From assembly GCA_013398295.1 (NCBI GenBank), contig VZSF01008207.1:434621-498620 (forward strand): DNA of 64,000 nucleotides. Reading direction: 5' to 3'. The position numbers were made by a program, and so were the translations under genes. This DNA comes from Chionis minor. Lineage: Eukaryota > Chordata > Aves > Charadriiformes > Chionididae. Below the pieces are notes generated by a model. The model worked only from the letters and a program-made list of their open reading frames with translations. It searched no databases and was not told the origin of the DNA. This document shows positions 51,057-64,000 of this stretch, piece by piece (position 1 is the stretch's first letter; every line of letters starts with the position of its first letter).

Positions 51057-54000
51057 ATGTAAATCTGGCCTCTGTGTGGCAGATCTGCCTTAGGGGGAGG
51101 GCAATGGGGGAGGTGAGAAAACTTTCTTTACTTTTCGTTTTGTCTATTCTTTTTCTCTCCTTGTCAGAGAATGACAGATTCCTGTTTGTCAAACTGACAC
51201 ACTATGAGGTATAATCTTGAGCTGAACGAAGGCTGTAATTTGATTAAGGGGGCTCTGACGGGTTTTGGAACAATGGCAGTGTTTTAAGGCTGAACCTGGA
51301 GGATTTCATTCATTAATAGTGTAGGTGCTGCATAATACAGTTTTCATAAACCTTTCGTACTGTAGCAGATGAACATCCCTCTGTCTACACATCCTGCTGA
51401 ATTGAGAGGGACTGAATAGAGCTGAAAGACCTTGTGAAAGGGGCAGCTAATGAAGTGAAACTTCAGGGAGGTTGGATTCAGCAAATGAAAACCTGCAGTG
51501 ATTTGACAGCTGCTGAGAGATCTGTGTGGAAAAGAAGCTGAAACTCTCACAAAACACAGAAATGGTTTGAGATTAATTTCTCAGCTCTCAGTTCAGATCA
51601 GTGTCACAAAATTAATAAACTGATGTCACTTGACAAAGTCAGTACTTACACATGAGGACTGGTACAAAGCTAGTTGAAACTCAGTAAAGTTGATTAAAGT
51701 CCTTGATTCTACCTGTGCAGGTACAAAACTTGAGGTGAAAAGCTGTAGGTCAGAATTGAAGATATGGTTTTTCACTTTTGCTTTCTCAGAAAGTAGTCCA
51801 AAATTGTTCTTTTGTGTCCCATATGAGGGCCTTAGCAGTGGGGTGGGAATCAGACGTGGGGGTCAGACCTAATCACTAGTAGTTTGAATGGATCAGGTTC
51901 ACTTGGACTCTGGATGGCAGATAGGTAGATGGGGTGGCCTCATGGAGCCTCCAGGAGAAAACTGGGTTCATAAACTGCCCTTCATCTTTTATGTTTTGGC
52001 TAGAAGGCCTTGGATGTAAGCAAGATAATTAAAATAACCGAGTATTTTTCTGTTCATCCAGCATCATGAAGGACAGTTACAGAAAAGGTCTCCAGTTTCT
52101 TTCTGATGGAGCCAGGGTTAGATCACTGGGCTGATGGTGAGACACGGGCTTCACTTCTTTGGAGACAGCCAAAACATCATAATAAATAAAGGTGTCTCCT
52201 GGCCCCAGAGAGAAAGAAGACCCAATCCTCTGTTAGAAGGGAGGGAATGTCTTTTTCATTCCTGTGAGTCTACTTCAGTAGCACCCACGCAGTGTTCTTT
52301 GTATTGGAAACTTAATAACTTCACTGGAAAATCATGCCTTTTTGATGGCAGTGGAAATAACATGACTTTTAAACAAGTAGGGGAGACTGTCATTGAAGTC
52401 GAGCCAGTTATGTGGGAGTCAGATGATTAAGGTAGATATGATGTAGGAGGGAAGAAATACTATCATTTGGAAAAAATACTGTATTTTGAACAGGTTTAAT
52501 GTTCTCTTCCAGGAAAGTGGGGTTGTTGTTATTAAGTGCATTACCAATATTAGATGCAGGGCTTTGATTCTCTGTTGACGTGACTTCTCTGTAATTGTTC
52601 ACATCCATGCAAATTGCCTATAAAATGAGTCTAAGTTGTTACAGAGTTGTACTGTTGAAGTCTAGGGGAACTGTATGCTCACTTTTTCAGATGTAGAAAC
52701 AAAGAGTCAGAGGGTGAGGCAAGAGGGAATTTGGGTCTCATCCAGGTCATGCCAATGTCTGCCTATCTGTCCATAATGCTGCAGTCCAGGAATCTAATTC
52801 GTGATCCGTTCATAAGGTCTGTTCCATTCTTGTTAGCCCGACCCGAGTCCTAGCTCAGAGGCAGCAGCAGTGGGAGCGCGTGGTGCTGCGTGTGAGCTGG
52901 GCACTGCCTGATGCTGAATGGTCTATTCTTGTTCTGAAGCAGGTTTCACCTCTGACGCTTCAGGCCCTCTGCTGCTCTCCTCACTGCCCACTGGAGATGT
53001 CTTGCTTTTGGAGCATGGCTTCTGCACTGGGCCTGTTCCTGCTTTCTGTCTGTGGGACCAACCCAAGGCCAAACGAGGCCAAATGACCTGGCTCCGAGCG
53101 TTGTTTTCCCCCACATCTTACAAAGTGGAAACAATTGTGTACATTTTGGCAATTCAAATTTAGAGCTTGAAGTATTCATATTTAGACTTGAAATATTGCT
53201 CACATGGTACCTTTTTTCCCCTAATTAAATGATCTTGCATCAATTACTCTAACATGAGCAAAGGGGGAGGAAGTAGAAAATCTGCACTGAAAACCTAGTA
53301 AGTGCAGCTTCTGAGATAGATTTAATGTAATATCTTGTGGTCTGGATGCAGTAAAATCTCAGTGTAGTGATTATGCAAATGTAATAAACCCTGGTGATGA
53401 TGCGGTTAGGTGACTCAAAGTGACAGGAGTCTTTCCATTGATTTCAGTGAACTCAGGGTGTTCTCACACACGCTGGCAACTGCTTCATCTTAGGGTTTCA
53501 GCATTTTAATACGAACAAGTACCCTCTGGGTAGCAGCCCATAGCAATACCTTTCAAAATGCTGTGTTTTGAACCAAAATGGTTTTGTGCTGTGAACAAAA
53601 CTTCTCCACAAGCAAACTTCCTTTTCTCCTCCTTGACAAAATTATATAACTTTAAAACTGGTAGAAAAATAAGATAAAACATAATCTGTGCTCTAAATAC
53701 TTTATGCCAGGTTATAGAAAGGAACTACTTTCTCTCTTAACACAATTACTGGTCTGTGGCTTTGCAGTGGAGGAGCTAATCAACCCTGCACTATAACCAG
53801 AATGACAACTGACCACTGTATAGCTCAGCCTCTAAGCTCGCAAGATGTTCTGTGTTAGCAAGTGTATTTTGATTTGTATCAGTTCCTCTACTTTTCTCTA
53901 ACTTTTCTTCCCACCTATGTAAACACCACATCCACAAAATGAGTTTGAGAACCCCGTTACTCATTTGTTGCTTTGTCTGGGATTTGAGTGACCGTGTATA

Positions 54001-55529
54001 TTTGAGTGGCCTCTGCTCAAACTCCTTCCCTGGTTTCTATTGCAATCGTATAAACTCAGGAGGTTTTAACAATCTGTGGTTCAAAATTCATTGAGAAAAA
54101 TTACATTTCTTCCTTGGCAGACTACAATTGTCTTCAGGATCCCTTTAGCACCAGGCCTTCAGACTCATGATAACGAAAGTTCAGGATTTTACTGTCTGGA
54201 GAACAGAAGGATGCCACCCCAGTACAAATATTACTTTCACAAGATATTCTAGACTGACCTTACTGTGATTACACAGCATATATGGAAAACACAGTTGCTG
54301 TATATTATCACCACCTGCTTGGAATACCCTCTTTATATCAGCAAGGCTTCATCATTCAGTTGTAGTGTGATGTTACAGGGTCATTACAACACATATAAAT
54401 GCCAGTATGGATTTATGAGCCAGTCTGCATTTTTCTTTTTTGCCTTCAAAGCACCAATTGTACACTGAATGCTAATCTTCTGTCAGTACACCTGTTCCTG
54501 CTCAGTGCTATTTTCTTCTCCTTTTGTTCAAAAAAACCTGCAGGTATGTTATGTATTTTGTCCATTTAAGTAAGTTATGTCCATCCTCAAATTAAATATT
54601 AAATTGCTTTAAATTTTTTCCTTATCTTCTCAAGTCTGGCATAGCTGGAATACTGGAGATAAGGCATTCTGTACTGTATTGTTCAGTTTTTACCTGGAAG
54701 GTAACTGGTTGAAGTTTATTGCTCTCCCAGTGGCCAGTGATAGCACCGTGCTGGCTTTTTTGAGGCAATGAGGCTGGAGGGTGCTACTCAAGGACGCACT
54801 CCAGCTGTCTTGGGACTGCCTGGGTCTCTGTGATGTGCCTTAGGTGTGATACCCCCCGCATCCCTGCAGGACAAAGCATAATTTTTTCCGTCCTCACATC
54901 CTCCCAGGTACCTGGGTGGAAATGCAATGTGCTGCAGAGGGTCTGGGCTATGAGGAGGACGCTAAGTGTTCGGCTGCCTGGCAGACAAAGTGCCCATAAA
55001 AATTGGATAGCATTGCTCTCAGTGTCTGTTTAGTAGCCTGCTGAGAGAAAAACCAGAGCTGGAACATTTGGCTTGGAGAGTATGACAATTTGAATGACTA
55101 TTCTCAATTTGGGATTGATGCATTCTGCCTTGCTCGGGTCCCCAGGCTCCCTTCCCTTAGGTTCCAAGTTATCAGCCTTTGTGTCACCACAGTGCAGCAA
55201 GGAAACAGACGTCCTGTGACCTGGGCGTTTTGGCACCAATGCCCTGCACAATCTTTCTCATGTCTCCATCACGCACTCAAAGCAGTGGTTCATATTGGGC
55301 GCAAAGAGCATCAGATATTTATTAACTTGTTTTTCAGTTGTTGCTTTTTGCTCTGTCTTCATTTTTCCGAAGTTTGGGGGCTCTGAGGTAGGCTTAGCAT
55401 AAATAACTGCTGAGGTGGCAGAAGAAACAACTCAAACCAGAAGCCAGTTTGTCTGAGCAGCTCTCTCACATTCTCAGGGACAGACACCATGACTTAAGTA
55501 TTTTGTATATATTTTCATCCAGCTGTTCT

Positions 55530-55567
55530 ATACACACACACAGACACACACAGACACATATATATAC
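55530..55567. repeat. CA/GACA and TA microsatellite
   Basis: A run of CA units interrupted twice by CAGACA and ending in CATATATATAC. Confidence 0.9.
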
Positions 55568-58500
55568 TTTACCCATACTAATAGATAAAATGTGGTATTG
55601 TCATAGTAAGTTAAAAACATCACTCCTGCTCTATGCCTAAATGCCTCTGAAGTGCTTCTACTTTGTTGCAATTCCGCATACTGGCCTTCCTCAGTCACAC
55701 AAATCCCCTTTCAGCTCAGTGCAAATCAACCTGTAATTTTTTACCTCTAGCTTGGTTACTGATATTGCTTCACTGGAGATTTACATTACTTTTTGTGCCC
55801 CCAAAAGATGAATGTGGTCATTTTCTGTTCCCTCCACGGGGGTTTCTATGTCACAGAGGAGTATCGCATAAAAGTTGGAAGTCAAAACTGGTTGAAGAAC
55901 GTGGGAATGGGAGACTCACAGCACTAACCTATCATGCCCTGGCTGTTCTGCAGTACCCAAGTGGAGGATGCTGTATGGATTGCTGGATAGAAATTCCTGT
56001 GATTATTTATTGTTTTCTGTGCACTTTATTTTGGTTGCTTTGTAGACATCTGTAAAACTTGGCTGCTGTCTTTTCAGCATCACAGGTTGGGCTAACGGGC
56101 TCTTCAGAAGACTACTTCAAAATATTAAGATTGTCTGCCTATTGGGTCCTCCTAAAAAGAAATGAGAATGCAAAAAAATGAGGAGGAGGGGAGCATGGCA
56201 ATGCTGGAACAGTGGTGTCCAAACCTCATATTATTAACAGGGTTTTGTGCTTAAGAAACCTCTTTGCTTCTGGAGGGAGAAGGGCTTAATCTGGAAAAAA
56301 AATCCAGGGGAACTCCTGGAGATACATTAATATTTTTTGCTCTGAGCTTTATTCTGGTGTGCTTGATGTGATATTTACATAGTGTCATGAAAAGAATTTT
56401 GAGAGAGATCTGATCTCTGTCTTGGCTACCATGAAGAGGATCAGCCTTGAGATCTGTGTGTGTTTACAAAAGTCTCTAGCTGTCTGCTCTAGTTCTGTTA
56501 CCTTTTAAATGAAATCATTAGCACATATTTGTAATGGACTTGCTACACCTGGTGTAATTTTGGCTCTTGGTTCCTTTCTTTGTAACAGATTATGCACTAA
56601 ACCACATATGACAGATGGAAAGCGTGGTAGGAGGTAGTGAATTGAGTACATGAGAAAGGGAGGTAGAGTAAGGTATATTTTCATGGGCCAAGCATTTTTG
56701 TACATAGCAGTGTTCGTATTTGCCGTGATCAGTTTGTATGATGAAATATTCAAGACTTGTTGGGCTGTCTTTGTGGGATGGCTTGTTCCATCCATACGCA
56801 GAAAGAACAGTGACTGTGGAGAACAGAAGAACTGCAGGACTGTGGCAATACAGCGTGCCTTAGGGAAGGATATCCTGCCTGATGCCACCTTTCCTCCCAT
56901 AGGTATGGAGTCTCCTCAAACATTATGAAGTTCCCTTTTAGGAGACAAAACTTACAGTATGGGTACTTTATCCAGATAATAAACATTTATCTGTTTCTAA
57001 TCTTCCATTTGCCTTTTAATTAGAGTCTTAATTGCTTCTTCTCTGAGGCCATTAGGGAGCTGACAGGCATTGCACAGCTCAGTTTATTCCTTTAGGGTCC
57101 TAATTTAAAGGCCACCAGAGACTGATACCTACTCCATGGGTTTGGGAGAGATTTAGATCAGCTCAAAGTTGTATATAAAACATTTGATAAACATTGGTAC
57201 AGGGTGTTTTTGGACTGCATTTCTATCACTGATGGCTTTTGAATACTTAAACAGTATTTTATATCCCTTTGGAGGGTAAAGGAAGGCGGATGTAGCAAGG
57301 TTAAGATTCATGTTTTGTGCCTTAAACCCTGGTCTTGTCTAATTTAACACGGTTTTAAAACCCTGTTGTAGTTGTGTTCAGGCCCTGAGGGAAGAGTCTT
57401 AAAGAGGAGTTTGAGCATAGTTATAGAACAAGCTGGAGCACAGAGAGGCAACTTGAATTCAATTGTTTCTAATTTATCTTTAAGTTGAAAAATGAGTACT
57501 GTGTCTATTTTGAAATATTAGTCTTTTGAAAGGACTTAGATCTTTACCTCATTCTTCTTTGCTACAGGAAATAAAAAAAAATAATTAATGGTAAAATTGG
57601 AAAGGGGAACAGAGCAGTTGTTCTCCAGGGGTACAGCTGGAGGAGGCCAGCTGTGAAAGGTGGGCTCGTGATCATTCTGCACATCACAGCACATAGCTGC
57701 TGTGACGCCTCCCTTGAGCTGATGTGAACCCCTCTTTCTTGGTGTCAGCTCCCCTTTCTGTCCTGCCCCATACTGCACGTCATGTTGGAAGTGCTGCCTG
57801 TGACTGCTTTACTGTGTGGTCTTGACACACAACCACAATGGTACTTATGGCATGTATTTCTAAAATGAATACTTTGCAAAGATGCTCTAGAAAGGCTTGA
57901 GTTGCTGTAATAAGGGTGCGCAACATGGGGCCAGATCGATTGCTCATAAAGCACCAAACTTGATTAGCCAGGTTGCTGGCAAACCATGAGGCAGTTGTGT
58001 TGTGAAAGCATCTGCTGGCTTCTGCCTTCCCAAGAGAGCCTGTCCTTGGCTTGTGGTAGGAGAAGGGCATTTTCCTCAATGGCAAAGCTAAACCTTGTCC
58101 ACTTCACAGCTGTGTAGACGTGGCTACTGCCTTTGAAGTGGATTTTTGGCCAGACAAGAATCCTTGATTGGCTCAAAACCTTTGGCTTTGGACTCTTCTA
58201 CACCTTTTCATGGCATTCGTCATGGCCATATTGGCAGTTAGAAACCCATTGCTGCACTTATTATCTGAAAAAGTAGCTCATTTTTTGTCTTCTCACTATA
58301 AAAAGAGAATAATGGAAAAAGAATCTGAAAATTATGAAAAGGGAAGGGGGATTTTCCTGTCCTGGAGATTTAAGTGTAATAAATTAATACTTCTCATGCA
58401 AGGGTGAAAAAAAATTGAACCTAATGGCTGGTTAAAAAAAGTGCCAGCACAATTTAATTGGACTGGCTGAGTCATAAATCTTTTTTGTTATGGTGGTGCC

Positions 58501-58673
58501 TGGCAGTTCTGCCTTAGTCAGATTGATTTTTCTCCTTTACTCTTCAGTTCACATTAGTCTGCATCAGTCAGAAATGTGGAATAAAAGTTGTCAACCCTGA
58601 TGTGCCTTAGGGCTCCCCCCAAAAACAAACCTTAAACATCTTGACTCTGTTGCTAGATACAAGGCTAACAATT

Positions 58674-58724
58674 GTGGTGATGATGATGACAATGACAGTG
58701 ACGGTGATAACAATAATGATAACT
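58674..58724. repeat. Degenerate GAT/GAC trinucleotide repeat
   Basis: Repeated ATG, ACA and GTG triplets (GTGATGATGATGACAATGAC and onward to GATAAC). The open frame through it, rich in Thr, Met, Val and Ile, is a by-product. Confidence 0.75.
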
Positions 58725-59289
58725 GAGCAATTGCTTATAGTTGGATTTTGTGTTGGCAGCTTGAATCACACAAAGCCTGTCCAATGGAGAGAGAAACAGG
58801 CAATCACAGCAGTGATGGATGTCCATCTCAACCTCCCTCACTGTCTAGAGGGGCGGAAAGATGCAAAAGAGGGTGACTGTGGCTAGGGAAGTGGGACAAA
58901 ATCCAGGACAAGCAGGGAATGCTGTGAGTTAGTGCAATCTTTGAATCACTTTTCAAAGACTACTTGTTTGATGGAGTGCAGCCTTACAAGTTTAAGATTT
59001 CCTCTTCCATCAGAGCTCCTGGAGCAAAGCTTGGTTGCACAGGCTGCCTGCCTGCCCACAGCAATGAACTCATGCTCTTTACCCCATTCTACCTCCCGTC
59101 TCTGAGGGAGTAGTACTGTCTCCAGTGGTTCAATGGTGGCCTCAGAACAGCTTTCAAGTATATAAAACACAGTTTCTTAAGTGGTGATGTGGGAGAACAA
59201 TGCAAGCTGTTAGCTGGGCTGTTCATTTTTCAAAGCCATTCAATTCTTCACAGCTATAAAATACTAGGAGGAGCTGTCTTTGAGTTTTA

Positions 59290-59872
59290 TAATCACAGAC
59301 TAATTAAGGCTGGAAGGGATCTATTGGAGTCATCTGGCCCTACCCACTGCACAAAGCACAGCCAAATAGCCTGAGTTGCTCAGGGTTTATGCAGTCAAGT
59401 AAAGGATATTTCCAGGGTTGGTGATTTCCTGGCCCCTTGTTTCAGGATCTTACCAGCTTTCTGGTTAAAAAAATAAAAAAATAATAAAAAAAAGTTTTTC
59501 CTAGTGTTTGATCAGAATTAGCTCTGTTGCGACTTGCACTGTTGCCTCTTGTCCTGTCACCCTGCCTCTATTTCTCTGTAATCTCCCATTAGGTAGGTTT
59601 ACACAACAATAAAATCCTCCTGCACAGTCACTTCTCCAGGCTGAACAGTCCCAGCTCCGTCCTCCTCTCCTAGTGTGTGTCCTGCCCTTCAGCCCCTGAC
59701 CATCTTGGTGTCCCTGTTGGACTTGCCCCAGTAAGTCCATATTGGTCTTGTACTGGGGACCCTTCAACTGGACACAGCACACAGGGGCTGGCCCCACAAG
59801 TGATAAATGGAGAGGAACAATCACTTGTCTCAAGCTGCTGGGTACACTTTTACTAACACATGCAGCCAGTCT
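59290..59872 (-). mobile_element. CR1 LINE 3' fragment, older and diverged
   Basis: On the plus strand, AATCACAGACTAATTAAGGC and TGGAAGGGATCTATTGGAG match the reverse complement of a CR1 3' end. TTTTTCCTAGTGTTTGATC, TCTCCAGGCTGAACAGTCCC, TTGTACTGGGGACCC and AACTGGACACAGCACACAGG follow in the order expected for a CR1 read backwards. The copy is decayed: the reading frame is interrupted, and an A-rich insertion (about 59466-59495) replaces the usual TAAAAAAG site. It lacks its 5' portion and is inactive. It is in the same orientation as KCNJ6. Confidence 0.9.
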
Positions 59873-60842
59873 TATTCGCTGTAAGGATTTATTTTGGTGT
59901 GTATCATTCATTTGTTTAATAGCTTGTGCTGAGAGTTGTAGTTTAATGAATTGCTTAGGACTGTGTTTGCAGAGACTTTTGCTCATTTTACTCCAGTGAA
60001 TTAAGCGTGGGCAGCGATGTTCATTGCATGTGTGAACCTGAGTCCATTCTTCTTCTTGGGAAGCCTGCACCTAAGGACAGAAGTAGGCAGTGGTTCTTGT
60101 CAGCTTCCTTCCTCATCTTGTCTTTTTCCTCTTCTATTCTCACTGTCACTTTGGTGACAGCAGGGACAGGCTAGCCTCTTCCAACTCTGTTTGGTAACAG
60201 CTATGAATTCAATGGCAAATCCCTAGGGCTTTTGCTCCCCTATAAGCCTTGGCCAGTGCCATGAACTGTCCCGAAGTAGATGTCTTGGCTGCCCTTTCCC
60301 CTTTGCTTGTTCTGATAGCAGCCTGCATTCACACTGACAAGGCATTGCCTCCTCTGGTGCTCAGGATGTGATGTCAGCTCCTGATCAATTCTGTCTGGAG
60401 AAGCTGTTTGTACATTTCACGGCTTTGTAAAATTAAACTGCTGGGAGTAGCCTGGGAACCTACAGCCCAGAGTCCTTTGCAGGGCAGAAAATACTATAGA
60501 GTGTGTGTTACCCTTCCCACTATTTATTTCTGAGAAGTTAGTGGAACTGATCCAAATGTTCCCTCTGAACTGGTTTTCTAGATAAAACTTTGTCATTCCT
60601 CAGAAATCTCAAATGGATTCCTTATAACCACTGAAAATTTGATTTTGATGAATTCTTTCATTTTTGCTTTGTTTTCATGCTTTGAATGTTTCTTTAAATC
60701 AGGTTTACTTATTGGCTGAGTTGTAAGAATGGATTATCCCAAATTCAACAATTCTGTATTTATTAAAATCCTATTTTTTAAACAAAAGTTTTGTTTCATT
60801 CCACAGAAATCCCAACAAATGAAAATTGCCAGGAAGAACTGA

Positions 60843-60884
60843 GTGGTGAGACACTGGAAAGAAACAGGTGGTGAGACACTGGAA
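60843..60884. repeat. 17-base direct repeat at a CR1 5' junction
   Basis: GTGGTGAGACACTGGAA occurs at 60843-60859 and again at 60868-60884 with an 8-base spacer. The repeated sequence is CR1-like, so this is a local tandem duplication of the element edge. Confidence 0.85.
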
Positions 60885-61067
60885 CAGGTTGCCCAGAGAA
60901 GTTGTGGCTGCCCCATCCCTGAAGGTGTTCAAGGCCAGGTTGGATGTGGCTTTGAGTAACCAGGTCTAGTGGAAGATGTCCTTGCCCATGGCAGGGGGGT
61001 TGGAACTCAGCGATCTTTAAGGTCCTTTCTAACCTAGACCATAGGATTCTATGATATGATTCTATGA
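60868..61067 (+). mobile_element. CR1 LINE 3' fragment, short
   Basis: GTGAGACACTGGAACAGGTT, GCCCAGAGAAGTTGTGG, CCCATCCCTGAAGGTGTTC and CCATGGCAGGGGGGTTGGAA are the standard last 200 bases of many avian CR1 copies. They are followed by GATCTTTAAGGTCC and a two-copy tail GATTCTATGATATGATTCTA. The fragment is heavily 5'-truncated and antisense to KCNJ6. A 17-base stretch at its 5' edge is duplicated just outside it. Confidence 0.95.
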
Positions 61068-62102
61068 ACAGAAGTCTTGGGAAGTGTCATGTCTCATCTT
61101 TTCTCTAATTCTCTCGGGAATTGTGGGAATGAAAGAGAAAGAGTGAGTGAGCAAGAGTACAAGGCTGATCACGCAAGCTTTTTGTGCCTTTCACATTTGT
61201 TGTTGCAGCAGCTGCCTCATCACTCCCGGAAGATCCTCTGTCTTTCCATCTTTCCTGCCAATACAGCAGATTTGGAGAAGAGAGGAGTGGAGTACAACCA
61301 GAAAACTGAGATGTGGGTTGCTTGGCAGTAATACAGGTTGTCACACGGGGAAATGTTTTTTATATCAAAATCAACTTGGTAATAATAATCCATAGACGTT
61401 CAGCATCACTTATCGGGACATTAGCACCCAACATTAAATGAGTTGTTAAATTAATCTGAACGTTGTAAGCTAAGAGCATGCCACACTGCAATATGACTGT
61501 TTGGTAACATATTTTCATGTTGAAGGTCTAGATTGTCCTCCTTACTTGGTGAAAAAAGCAGACCAGCCTCCCTCCAGGTGTGCAGCACAGATTAATGCTG
61601 CTACGAGCTGCAGGTGGGAGTGCTGAGAAATATGTGGTTGCTCAGTATAAGCAGTCCATGTGTGTGTGCTGCAATCGGCATCTTCTTTGTTGCCTGGGCT
61701 TGGGCTCAGACTCACCAGTGTGATGTTAGTTTGCTCCTCTTCAGCAACACAAGCTCTCTGAACCCCCTTTGGCTAGATGGGTAAACTAGATCTCAGCTAC
61801 CTTGTAGTGTCAGGGTGGTGAAAACCAGGCAGTAAGTCTGAGCTTGTGTTTGATTTTCCTTGAAATGTTGCAGGTGAGAACACTGAGACCATTGTAATTC
61901 TTTGTGATTTATTTTGGCTGGAACCCCTTGAAGATTTTTTTTGTAGTGGCCTTGGGAAACCCAGAAGTATATCATAATGGGAGTTTTTAGTGCTGTCAGC
62001 AGCATTCTAGGATAGAAAGCATATACTCATAAGCCTTCTCTGTCTTTTTCACATACTTTATGTAGCCAGTGGGGTTAGCTGCAGTCCATAGCCTTCTCTT
62101 TT

Positions 62103-62831
62103 TGTCCTGGTTTGAGGTAAAACAGGACCAATTTTGTTCAGTAACTCTGCTTTCTAACTAGGCCTCTTCTAACTGCTGAAATTAGCAGCATATTGTGCAG
62201 AAAACTGCTGTTTCTCAGACAGGTAAGACCCATGTTTATAGCTGATGCCAAGGCACGGTATGCAGAGAGGCCCTTGCTTATACCTATTGCTATAACGACC
62301 AAGGCCAAACAATTTTGTTATTTGCCCTGTTGGAGGGTTGGAAGCAGAAAAACATAGAGCGGTCACACCTGTGGGGAGGAGCAGACAGGACAGGTGACCC
62401 AAAACTGACCAAACAGTGTATTCCGTCCCATCTGCATCATGCTCAGTATAAAAGCTGAGGGATCAAAGTGTCAGCGCTCTTGCTCTTGCTCGGGCTTTCC
62501 TTCTTCAATGGCTGGCGTCTGAGGAGGACTCTGTCTGCTTGTCTGCCTTTGATCCCGACTTGTGTGTTCCTGAATCCAGTTCCCTTCCGTCTCTGAGTCC
62601 AGTCTGGGACTTCCCCAGTGCCTGCTGGTGACGTAATTGTCATCCTGGGAGCTTGATACGGTTTTGTATATATTTCATTATTTTCTTTTTATTATTTTAT
62701 TCTTTATATTTCATTAAAGTAGTTCAGTTCTTACTAAACCAGTCTCTCTTCTTCTCTCTCTCCTGCTCGGCAGGAGAGAGGGAACATCTGTCGCTCGGCT
62801 TGCTTGGGCCGATCTGGCCCAACCTGTGACA
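62103..62831 (+). mobile_element. Solo LTR of an endogenous retrovirus (ERVL-like), 729 bases, with 5-base target duplication
   Basis: The element starts TGTCCTGGTTTGAGG and ends CCAACCTGTGACA, giving the TGTC...GACA inverted ends expected of an LTR. CTTTT flanks it on both sides (62098-62102 and 62832-62836). A TATA box, TATAAAA, lies at 62447-62453, and ATTAAA at 62713-62718 is a plausible poly(A) signal, so the order promoter, R region, poly(A) fits a plus-strand LTR. No internal retroviral sequence or partner LTR is present, so it is a solo LTR left by recombination. The TGTCCTGGTTT start and 5-base duplication suggest the avian ERVL group; ERVK cannot be excluded. It lies antisense in the KCNJ6 intron. 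Confidence 0.93.
62447..62453 (+). promoter_or_regulatory. TATA box of the solo LTR
   Basis: TATAAAA follows GCATCATGCTCAG inside the LTR, about 260 bases upstream of the LTR poly(A) signal. Whether it is active is unknown. Confidence 0.7.
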
Positions 62832-64000
62832 CTTTTTAATCTATCAAACTTTGATTTGAATTTCTAGTTTACTTAACAGCTTTGCTTGCTCATTTTTCAA
62901 TCTTTTAGGTCACTTTTGATTTTACAGTTACTACTCAATTGAATTTGTGAAAACTTTCTGCAGAAGGTGAATAATCTATCTGCTTACATTCATTAGAAAC
63001 CGATGTAAATATTTGTAACTTTACAGAGGCCTTACTGTTATCAAGGAGTGTAATGTAACATGTTTATCCTTCGTTACAATCCAGTGAGACAGGACAGAAG
63101 GAAACAATGTTACACAGCTGGAAGTAAATAAGCACCAAGGGGAGAAGTGAAAAGATATTTTAGAAATATGGGCGACAACAGCGTTTGCCAAAAATATTTC
63201 CCATGGTTTTGAACTGCAGACTAGTTAAGTATGCTCCATATCTGGAGATCAAACACAAGTGAACAAGGTAATCAACATGAAAGAATCAGTTCATTTCGGC
63301 AAAAGTTCCAGGGGTGAGGCGCTGCCCTGACTCAAATCAATGTGTGCCTGGGATTTCATTGCAGGTGCTCAGCAGCCTTTGTCTGCAGGTTGGTAACAAC
63401 ATCGGATGACCACAAGCAAAAGTCTAAAATTAGAAACGATAGCTCTATTTTTCCTTTTCCAAATCAGCCATTTCACTGCTGACCCTTCATTTATACTGTT
63501 CCAAGAGCAAGTGGACAAACTGAGCGTACTTGGGTTAATAACTGTTGTCTTGAAAAATGCTCAGAAATGTAAAAGGCACTTAATTGTCCTGAAACACTTC
63601 TCAGGAGGGCTCAGAAATCACATCTCCACTTTGTAAACAGGTGAAAAATGTTCAGTGAGCTGCCTGGGAAATCCTTTGACCTGGATAATGCTGCTGTGCC
63701 TTTTGCGGAGAAATCATCCCTTTGGTTTTGCAAAGCAGAGATCTTTGTGATGGATAACGTGTGCACACAGGGGACACAAACACTGCTCAGTGCAGCTCAG
63801 CCTGTACTTTCTCGGTCCCCCCAGTAATATGTTGTAATTTCTCAATGTTTGAGCTGGGTCTGGAAACCCAAGGACTCTGCAGCAGCAGCTTTGCAGAAGC
63901 TCTGTGCTAAAACTGCTGGAAAACACAGTTGCTTGAAGCTACGCCAGAGGCAGTGGTGTTTGGTAAGTGTCTGGCACTGCAGGGTTTTAGGGTGAGCCTG

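Noticed and set aside
55663..56055. 130-codon plus-strand frame
   Set aside because: Hydrophobic-looking only because of T-rich composition; no family resemblance.
56505..56900. 131-codon minus-strand frame in the intron
   Set aside because: No domain, no splice context I can support, and an antisense frame of similar length overlaps it.

Overview
This window reads as vertebrate, almost certainly bird, nuclear DNA. The reasons are AT-rich non-coding sequence, four clear 3'-end fragments of CR1 LINEs with the avian ATTCTATG-type tail, two LTR elements of a kind I associate with avian endogenous retroviruses, and one exon of a vertebrate gene. I cannot name the species.

The only protein-coding exon I can support is at 30720-31045 on the minus strand. 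It is the last coding exon of KCNJ6 (GIRK2, Kir3.2), a G-protein-gated inward-rectifier potassium channel. It has a splice acceptor at 31046-31047, 107 codons ending in the PDZ ligand ESKV, and a stop codon. Everything to the right (31046-64000) is therefore inferred to be KCNJ6 intron of at least 33 kb; no other KCNJ6 exon is seen. To the left lies the 3' UTR and then flanking DNA. Mammalian KCNJ6 has, as I recall, an exceptionally long 3' UTR, so much of about 12-30.7 kb could be transcribed, but I cannot place the poly(A) site.

Layout: 1-1600 is a degenerate pyrimidine-rich tandem array. 1601-11.9 kb is non-coding with one CR1 fragment (5012-5592) and a CpG-rich patch (about 9465-9700). 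11.9-30.7 kb is non-coding or putative 3' UTR, with a doubtful old CR1 scrap, a polypyrimidine tract (21151-21392), a solo-like LTR (about 23556-24645), CpG clusters and conserved-looking homeodomain, octamer and forkhead motifs. 31-64 kb is intron with three CR1 fragments, microsatellites, a CpG cluster near 33 kb, a nested hairpin near 51 kb and a clean solo LTR with a 5-bp target duplication (62103-62831).

Most long open frames here are compositional (pyrimidine arrays, GC-rich LTR repeats) or CR1 remnants. I found no operon, CRISPR array, RNA gene or new biological system. The observations most worth checking are the pyrimidine array, the extent of the KCNJ6 3' UTR and the regulatory-looking islands.
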